Shown here piece after piece: positions 26,948 through 32,796 of a DNA stretch of 32,796 nucleotides; position 1 is the first letter of the stretch; each line of letters begins with the position of its first letter. Both the position numbers and the translations under genes were made by a program. The DNA comes from Parcubacteria group bacterium Athens0714_16 (GTDB lineage: Bacteria > Patescibacteriota > Minisyncoccia > Phycocordibacterales > 21-14-all-36-13): the NCBI GenBank assembly GCA_007376805.1, contig VMGX01000010.1, positions 1 to 32,796 on the forward strand. Direction: 5' to 3'. The notes under the pieces are model-generated. The model was not told the DNA's origin and searched no databases. It was given only the letters and a program-made list of their open reading frames with translations.

Positions 26948-27021
26948 GCTCAGGTAGCTCAGTTGGTTAGAGCATCTGCCTGAAGAGCAGGGGGTCGCCA
27001 GTTCGATTCTGGCCCTGAGCA
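26948..27021 (+). tRNA. tRNA-Phe(GAA)
   Basis: GCTCAGGTAGCTCAGTTGGTTAGAGCATCTGCCTGAAGAGCAGGGGGTCGCCAGTTCGATTCTGGCCCTGAGCA; anticodon loop CTGAAGA. Confidence 0.95.
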
Positions 27022-27028
27022 CATAAAA

Positions 27029-27057
27029 AAAGAGCACCTTTTATGGGTGCTCTTTTT
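27029..27057. terminator. Bidirectional terminator
   Basis: AAAGAGCACC-ttttat-GGGTGCTCTTT. Confidence 0.8.
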
Positions 27058-27062
27058 AATAT

Positions 27063-27506
27063 TTAGCTTCTCGTTTTTACCTTTAACTTTGTTTGTTTCC
27101 CTTTGTCTATTTTAGGCAATGTTATTGAAAGCAAACCATGATTTTCTATGGCATCTGCTTCTTCAACCTCTATTTCAGCTGGCAACATTATTGTTCTAGA
27201 AAATGAACCCCAATATAATTCCTTATGAAAATAATCTTCTTTTGCTATATCTTCCGGTTCTTTTCTTTCACCTTTTATAACAACCATTTCTCTCGTTATA
27301 GATATATCTAAATCTTCTGGTCTCACACCAGCAACCATTGTGTGGATGATTACTTCTTCTGGTTTGTTATAAACATCAACAGTAAGTTGATAATCTTCTC
27401 TTTCTTCTTCAACCCAATCTTTTTCGTTTTCTTCTTTTTCTACAACGTCATCATCAACGTTTATTGTTCCTGTTAATCTTTCAAAAAATGATCCTCGTTT
27501 TTTCAT
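27063..27506 (-). CDS. Hsp20/alpha-crystallin family small heat shock protein
   Basis: DYQLTVDVYNKPEEVIIHTMVAGVRPEDLDISITREMVVIKGERK...YWGSFSRTIMLPAEIEVEEADAIENHGLLSITLPK. Confidence 0.92.
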   Translation of the reverse strand: MKKRGSFFERLTGTINVDDDVVEKEENEKDWVEEEREDYQLTVDVYNKPEEVIIHTMVAGVRPEDLDISITREMVVIKGERKEPEDIAKEDYFHKELYWGSFSRTIMLPAEIEVEEADAIENHGLLSITLPKIDKGKQTKLKVKTRS

Positions 27507-27526
27507 AAATATAATTTTTTTTAAAC

Positions 27527-28231
27527 TTATAATAATCTATTTTTTTGATTTATATTTTGCGGACGAATTCTTTTAACCTTTTCGAAAAGTAATATTAAAA
27601 CTATAACTGCAAACCAAACCAATCCGAACACCATAAAAATATTTTCATCCTCGCCATTAATTATAAGTAAATTAAAAATAGAGTGCAACGCTATTGATAG
27701 GATAAGTCCAATTAATAAATATATTTTTTTTGTTAGAGCACTTTTATAGAAAGATAGGCCTATAAACAACCCGACAACTCCAGAAGTTAATGTATGCAAA
27801 ACAGTGGCTCCCATAAATCTCATATTCCCAGCGACTATCCCTTCTAAAATTCCAGTTTCAGAAATTAAAAATAAAACATTTTCAAGAGCAGCAAATCCTA
27901 ATGCAGTGGTTATTAAATAAACCATTGCATCCACAGGTTCATCCATGTCATGTTTTCGTAAAGATGTGAAGTAAGATGCAACATATTTAAAAATTTCTTC
28001 AATAGCTGACCACAATATAATCATTATTGATGCACTAACTAAAACATACTCTTTAACAAATTTTTCTGCAAACAGTGCCAACAACACCGCAACAAAACCA
28101 CCAAGGAATGTAAGTGCTATTAAACCTTTTGGTTCAGGTTTTCTTTTATCTTCTCTTAACCAAAACCAAAGCCAAAACAGCGCAGGTATAATTCCACCAA
28201 CCAGAGCTATTGTTATTGTTTGGAAATTCAT
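27527..28231 (-). CDS. PrsW family intramembrane protease
   Basis: Multi-TM, WSAIEEIFKYVA...DEPVDAMVYLITTALGFAALENVLFL...FMGATVLHTLTSGVVGLFIG. Confidence 0.85.
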   Translation of the reverse strand: MNFQTITIALVGGIIPALFWLWFWLREDKRKPEPKGLIALTFLGGFVAVLLALFAEKFVKEYVLVSASIMIILWSAIEEIFKYVASYFTSLRKHDMDEPVDAMVYLITTALGFAALENVLFLISETGILEGIVAGNMRFMGATVLHTLTSGVVGLFIGLSFYKSALTKKIYLLIGLILSIALHSIFNLLIINGEDENIFMVFGLVWFAVIVLILLFEKVKRIRPQNINQKNRLL

Positions 28232-28243
28232 GAATTTAAAAAA

Positions 28244-30439
28244 TTAAATTTTTGGCCATTTTTCTATCATCAAAATTTCTTTATTTTTATTCCACGGAGC
28301 ATTTTGCCAAATTTCCTCTGTAATAAATGGCATAAACGGATGTAGTGTTTTCAGGCATGTTTTTAATATATATATAATAGTCCACTGAGCTGATAATTTT
28401 TCTTTTTTATCTGTACTTTTCAATCTTAACTTTGTTTCTTCAATTATTACATCTGCAAATCTGTGCCAGAAATAATGATAAAGTTTTTCTCCAGCTAGGT
28501 AGAATTTAAAACCATTCATATCTTTGGTTATGTCTTTCAAAATTTCATTAAGTTCATCTACATATTTTTTATCTGTATCTAGAATTTCAGTTTTTTCTTC
28601 ATAATCAAAATCTTCTGTATTTGAAAAAACAAATCTAGAAGCGTTCCAAATTTTATTTGCAAAATGTTTATATGCTTTTATTTTTTCATCCGTAATAACA
28701 GTATCATTTCCAGGACCAACTCCAATAATCATTGCCATTCTTAAAGCGTCCGCACCATATTTTTCTATTGCACCTATTGGGTCGATTGCGTTATCAAGGG
28801 ACTTACTCATTTTTCTTCCTTTTTCGTCACGAACAAGCCCGTGAAGATAAACTTTTTTAAATGGCACATCCTCAAGTAAAAATCCAGACATTAAAATCAT
28901 TCTTGCGACCCAGAAAAACAAAATATCATAACCGGTTTCAAGAACACTTGTTGGATGAAATGTTTTCAAATCCTCTGTATTGTTGGGCCAACCAAGTGTA
29001 GAAAATGTCCAAAGTCCAGATGAAAACCAAGTGTCTAAAGTATCTGGGTCTTGTTCCCAGCCTTTTTTTTCTTCAAGAGAAATTTTTTCTTCTTTATACC
29101 AAACAGGTATTTGATGTCCATACCAAATCTGTCTTGAAATACACCAGTCGCGCAAATTATCAATCCAGTGATAATAAACTTTTTCAAATCTATCTGGGAT
29201 TATTTCAATCTGTTTAGATTCAACAGCATTTTTCATAATCTCTTTAAGAGAAACATCTTGTCCTGTTTTTAATCCTTTTAATTTACTATTTTTTAATTTG
29301 AATTTTTTATTTACATCAACAAACCACTGCAAGGACGGTAATGGTTCAATGGGGGAATTACATCTATAACAAATTGAAAGATTATTATTTATTTCTTCCT
29401 CTTTTTCTAATAGCCCATTGGCTTTTAAATATTCTAAAACTTTCTCTCTCGCTTCTTTTATTTTTAATCCAGAATATTCTGTCCCAGCTTCGTTTGTTAT
29501 TTTTGCGTATTCATCAATAATTTTAATTATCGGTAGATTATTTTTTTGTGCAATCTCATAATCAATATGACTATGTGCTGGGGTTATACCAACGGCACCA
29601 GTACCAAATTCAAGGTCTATATTTTCGTCTGCAATTATTTTTATTTTTAAATCAGGCCCACCAGCAAATTTTTTAATTTCAAATTCTTGTCCGATATATT
29701 TTTTATATCTTTTATCATTTGGGTTTACAGCAACTGCTGTATCGCCGAGTTTTGTTTCTGGACGTGTTGTAGAAATATAAATAGGGAAGTCAGAAGAATA
29801 TTTAAATGTATAAAATTTTGCCTTCTGTTCTTCGTGTTCAACTTCATCATCAGAAAGTGTTGACTGACATTTTGGACACCAATTAACAATCCTATGTTTT
29901 CTATAAATTAATTCAGCATTATACATTTGTAAAAATGCTTCATTAACTGCTTTACCCCTTTCTTCATCAAGGGTAAAGGCCTCACGAGACCAATCTAGAG
30001 AAGCCCCCATTTTTTTTGTTTGGTTTACTATTGTGTCGTGGCTGTTTTTTGCGTATTCATTTACTCTTTTTAAAAATTCTTCACGGCCTAAATCGTGACG
30101 ATTTTTCTTTTCTTTTTTATAAATTTCTTTTTCTACTTTTGATTGTGTTGCAATTGCAGCATGGTCGGTTCCTGGGACCCACAATGTTTTTTTACCAAGC
30201 ATTCTGTTATAACGGACCATGATATCTTCAATTGCGAGCATAATTGCGTGTCCTGTGTGAAGATTGCCCGTTACGTTAGGCGGCGGAAGAACAATGCTAA
30301 AAACTTCTTCTTTTTTTATTTTGCTGTCAGCCAGAGGCTGACCGTCCTTGGGACGGAAAAACCCACTCTTTTCCCAGAGTTTATATATATTATTTTCCGT
30401 TTCTTTTGAATCGTATGGTTTTAAAAACTTCTCATCCAT
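28244..30439 (-). CDS. valS: Valine--tRNA ligase
   Basis: PPPNVTGNLHTGHAIMLAIEDIMVRYNRMLGKKTLWVPGTDHAAIATQ...GRKMSKSLDNAIDPIGAIEKYGADALR. Confidence 0.97.
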   Translation of the reverse strand: MDEKFLKPYDSKETENNIYKLWEKSGFFRPKDGQPLADSKIKKEEVFSIVLPPPNVTGNLHTGHAIMLAIEDIMVRYNRMLGKKTLWVPGTDHAAIATQSKVEKEIYKKEKKNRHDLGREEFLKRVNEYAKNSHDTIVNQTKKMGASLDWSREAFTLDEERGKAVNEAFLQMYNAELIYRKHRIVNWCPKCQSTLSDDEVEHEEQKAKFYTFKYSSDFPIYISTTRPETKLGDTAVAVNPNDKRYKKYIGQEFEIKKFAGGPDLKIKIIADENIDLEFGTGAVGITPAHSHIDYEIAQKNNLPIIKIIDEYAKITNEAGTEYSGLKIKEAREKVLEYLKANGLLEKEEEINNNLSICYRCNSPIEPLPSLQWFVDVNKKFKLKNSKLKGLKTGQDVSLKEIMKNAVESKQIEIIPDRFEKVYYHWIDNLRDWCISRQIWYGHQIPVWYKEEKISLEEKKGWEQDPDTLDTWFSSGLWTFSTLGWPNNTEDLKTFHPTSVLETGYDILFFWVARMILMSGFLLEDVPFKKVYLHGLVRDEKGRKMSKSLDNAIDPIGAIEKYGADALRMAMIIGVGPGNDTVITDEKIKAYKHFANKIWNASRFVFSNTEDFDYEEKTEILDTDKKYVDELNEILKDITKDMNGFKFYLAGEKLYHYFWHRFADVIIEETKLRLKSTDKKEKLSAQWTIIYILKTCLKTLHPFMPFITEEIWQNAPWNKNKEILMIEKWPKI
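30326..30356. repeat. Tandem-hairpin GC-rich repeat in frame inside valS N-terminal coding region
   Basis: GTCAGCC-AGA-GGCTGAC followed by CCGTCC-TTG-GGACGG; same GCC-AGA-GGC architecture as 26890-26904. Encodes RPKDGQPLAD. Confidence 0.85.
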
Positions 30440-30520
30440 TTGAAAATAATAACATTTTTTAGATTTATTTTAAACGGATTTTGTACTTTTAACCTCACAC
30501 TTATGAAATTAGTTGTGGGG

Positions 30521-30549
30521 TTGACAGATTATTTAAATAGGCATATAAT
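30521..30549 (+). promoter_or_regulatory. Consensus sigma70 promoter TTGACA-17-TATAAT
   Basis: TTGACA 30521-30526, TATAAT 30544-30549. Confidence 0.8.
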
Positions 30550-30654
30550 ATACAACAGAAAAGAACATAAAGTTCTTTAATAAAAAACCAGCTTATCGTA
30601 AGGGTAAGTGGATTTAAACAATCAAATCAGCGCAATGCTGAGGAGGTAAATAAA

Positions 30655-31098
30655 ATGAGTAATAAAAACAAAGAAAAAACCCAAAGTGGTTTTCTTAAGA
30701 AAAGAGAAATTCATGGGTTAGATTTTACAATGTGTTCGGTGGTTTACTTTTTAAACCGAGCAATTTTTACTCTTCTTGGGGAGATCAGAATTGAACTCAT
30801 TAAAGGATTTAGTGCAGAGATATTAAATGAGTACCCATTGGGTGGAAGTAAGACAGTAGATTTATATATAAGAATAAGACCCTTTCCTTGGGAAAAAGGT
30901 AACAGCTTTGTTGTTCGTTTATTGAAAATGTCTGGGGATGTACATGATTGGTATTTAAGTTACATTCATTTTGAGTCTATCAAAAGGTCTCAAAGTAACG
31001 ATGTTTTTATTATAGAATTACCATCAGACATTCTTCTTTCGGAACATCTCATAAAAGAATGTCAAACTTTTTTACTCAAATCTTTTGCTAAAGAGTAA
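30655..31098 (+). CDS. Hypothetical protein (147 aa)
   Basis: MSNKNKEKTQSGFLKKREIHGLDFTMCSVVYFLNRAIF... with strong SD GAGGAGGTAAATAAAATG and consensus promoter. Confidence 0.7.
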   Translation: MSNKNKEKTQSGFLKKREIHGLDFTMCSVVYFLNRAIFTLLGEIRIELIKGFSAEILNEYPLGGSKTVDLYIRIRPFPWEKGNSFVVRLLKMSGDVHDWYLSYIHFESIKRSQSNDVFIIELPSDILLSEHLIKECQTFLLKSFAKE

Positions 31099-31103
31099 AT
31101 CTC

Positions 31104-32297
31104 TCATAACCTCAAATTTCCTTCAGCTCGCAATTCTAACGGATTGCGAGTTTTTTTATTTGAAATAAATCTAAAATATCCGGCGATTCCTATCATCACG
31201 GCGTTATCTGTTGAAAGAGAATTTTCTGGCAACATTAATTTTATATTTTGTTTATCTGCAAGTTTTGTAAATTCTTGTCTAATTTGTTTGTTTGCAACAA
31301 CACCTCCGCCAATTATTAAAGTTTTAGCATTATATTTTTGCAATGCTTTTTTTGTTTTTGAAATAAGAACATCCACAACCGCGTCTTCAAATTCTCTAGC
31401 AATTTCTTTTTTAATCTCGTCTGTTATTTCCGGTAATTTTTTTATTTTATAAAGTACTGAAGTTTTTAATCCAGAAAATGAAAAATCAAAGCCATCTGTA
31501 CTTATCATCGGCCTTGGCAAACTCCATTTATTTTCGTAATTTTTATTTCTAGTTTCTTCTGCAAGTTTTGATATTTCTGGACCGCCGGGATAGGGAAGTC
31601 CGAGCATTCTCGCGACCTTATCAAACGCCTCGCCAACGGCATCGTCTCTCGTTTGTCCTATAATTTCATAATCAAGCCAATCTTTAATCAAGACCAATTC
31701 TGTATGTCCGCCACTTATTAATAATGAAATCATTGGAAATTGGAAACCTGCCCGTTCCGCAGGCGGGTTAGAAATTAAAAATTCTTTTTTTTCGCGCATA
31801 AGCACAGAAAAAATGTGTCCTTCCATATGATTTACCGGTGTTAAAGGTTTGTTCCACGCAATCGAAAGTGCTTTTGCAAAATTAAGACCAACCCAAAGTG
31901 CAGGTTCAAGTCCCGGGCCATAAGTTACAGCGACTGTGTCAACATTAGGAATTTCAATTTTTAATAATAGCTCTTTTAATTTTTCAAAAAGTCCTGACTC
32001 TTTTTCTAAAATTTTTTCAATTTCTTTTATTTTTTCATCACTTATTTTACTTGGAGGCCGAGCCTCCAAGTAAAGAGAAGATTGTTTAAGTGTATTTTCT
32101 AAAAGTGGAACTAAGTTTTTTGCATGTTCGCGTTTTGCAAGAGAAGGGAATACACCACCATATTCTTTATGTATTTCAATTTGAGACAGCAATGAATTTC
32201 CAAGTATTTTAAAACTAGGATTTTCAAAGCCACCATTACACTCAATAATCGCAACGGCGGTTTCATCACAACTGGTTTCTATACTTAATATTTTCAT
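31104..32297 (-). CDS. tsaD: tRNA N6-adenosine threonylcarbamoyltransferase TsaD
   Basis: MKILSIETSCDETAVAII...HKEYGGVFPSLAKREHAKNLVPLLE...VTYGPGLEPALWVGLNFAKALS...NHMEGHI...LLISGGHTELVLI...GGPEISKLA. Confidence 0.96.
   Translation of the reverse strand: MKILSIETSCDETAVAIIECNGGFENPSFKILGNSLLSQIEIHKEYGGVFPSLAKREHAKNLVPLLENTLKQSSLYLEARPPSKISDEKIKEIEKILEKESGLFEKLKELLLKIEIPNVDTVAVTYGPGLEPALWVGLNFAKALSIAWNKPLTPVNHMEGHIFSVLMREKKEFLISNPPAERAGFQFPMISLLISGGHTELVLIKDWLDYEIIGQTRDDAVGEAFDKVARMLGLPYPGGPEISKLAEETRNKNYENKWSLPRPMISTDGFDFSFSGLKTSVLYKIKKLPEITDEIKKEIAREFEDAVVDVLISKTKKALQKYNAKTLIIGGGVVANKQIRQEFTKLADKQNIKLMLPENSLSTDNAVMIGIAGYFRFISNKKTRNPLELRAEGNLRL
31747..31767. repeat. GC-rich repeat in frame inside tsaD: CCTGCCCGTTCCGCAGGCGGG
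   Basis: Encodes NPPAERAG between the LIS and FPMISLLISGGHTE portions of TsaD. Confidence 0.7.
32046..32074. repeat. Palindrome in frame inside tsaD: TTTACTTGGAGGC-CGA-GCCTCCAAGTAAA
   Basis: 13-bp perfect stem, 3-nt loop; encodes SLYLEARPPSK. Confidence 0.93.
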
Positions 32298-32397
32298 GCT
32301 CCCATTCTACATTTTTAATTACAAAATCCAAATTTTATCATTTTCAAAAACTTCATTATTTTTCTAAAATGAACACACTTCTTATTTTTATTTGACA

Positions 32398-32727
32398 ATG
32401 ATTGTAATGTCATTTTGGGAGGCGCTTTCTATTTATGCCGAAATGGTTATTGCAAGAAGTAATTCAATTGCTTCACAACCTTTCTTACAAATATTTTCTA
32501 AGATGTTTTTAATGATCACTTTAGCTGGTGGGTTTTTGCTTGCTGGATATATGCTTGGTTTTAAATCTTTCAAAAATATTTGGATTGTTAGTGCCATTTC
32601 AATAACATCAATTTTGATAGTTGAACCAATTCTTGCCTGGACAATTTTTCAACAAATGCCCACAACTGGCGCGATGATTGGTTTTGCGCTTGGTGCTATT
32701 GGATTATTTATTTCAATATTTTTTTAA
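32398..32727 (+). CDS. Hypothetical multi-TM protein
   Basis: MIVMSFWEALSIYAEMVIARSNS...; three hydrophobic segments. ATG at 32398 preferred over TTG at 32392. Confidence 0.6.
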   Translation: MIVMSFWEALSIYAEMVIARSNSIASQPFLQIFSKMFLMITLAGGFLLAGYMLGFKSFKNIWIVSAISITSILIVEPILAWTIFQQMPTTGAMIGFALGAIGLFISIFF

Positions 32728-32737
32728 GCTCATTTTG

Positions 32738-32796
32738 TGCGCGTATCTGGACTTGAACCAGAGGCCTCTACAATGTCAATGTAACGCTCTAACCAC
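32738..32796 (-). tRNA. tRNA-Val(GAC), 5' end outside window
   Basis: Reverse complement GTGGTTAGAGCGTTACATTGACATTGTAGAGGCCTCTGGTTCAAGTCCAGATACGCGCA; anticodon loop TTGACAT. Confidence 0.9.

Noticed and set aside
26843-27037. 64-aa minus-strand ORF over tRNA-Phe (MLFFYVLRARIELATPCSSGRCSNQ...)
   Set aside because: Antisense translation of a tRNA gene; a common annotation artefact.

Overview
AT-rich bacterial window with compact genes. Its gene content looks like a Candidate Phyla Radiation (Patescibacteria/Parcubacteria-type) genome; this is an inference from gene content and style, with no database search run. Recognisable housekeeping genes: RNase J, oligopeptide ABC substrate-binding protein, SecG, GroES/GroEL, LemA + TPM/YgcG, class II ribonucleotide reductase, RNase P RNA, O-antigen-ligase/TPR protein, MurJ, LepA, glutaredoxin, an ArsR-like regulator, Hsp20, PrsW, ValS and TsaD. 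There are five complete tRNAs (Ser-GGA, His-GTG, Gly-CCC, Arg-CCT, Phe-GAA) and one tRNA cut by the window edge (Val-GAC). The left ~2.4 kb looks different: a phage-fibre-like six-repeat protein, a GT2 glycosyltransferase, a SAM methyltransferase and a broken Gly-rich ORF. The most interesting material is non-coding or repeat-like. (i) A dense population of perfect or near-perfect palindromes sits at gene ends, where some arms are built from the host gene's own last codons, and also in-frame inside conserved genes (rnj, valS, tsaD twice), resembling Rickettsia palindromic elements. (ii) Small hairpin-rich insertions are flanked by 15-20 bp duplications of tRNA ends. (iii) The RNase P RNA is enlarged by two related AU-rich stem-loops whose apical segment is inverted between copies. 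(iv) A leader upstream of a small ORF/tRNA-His/unknown-protein cluster has attenuator-like, mutually exclusive pairings. (v) A 40-bp perfect palindrome upstream of an ArsR-like gene has its core repeated downstream of that gene. (vi) A GIY-YIG gene is bracketed by a 16-bp inverted repeat.
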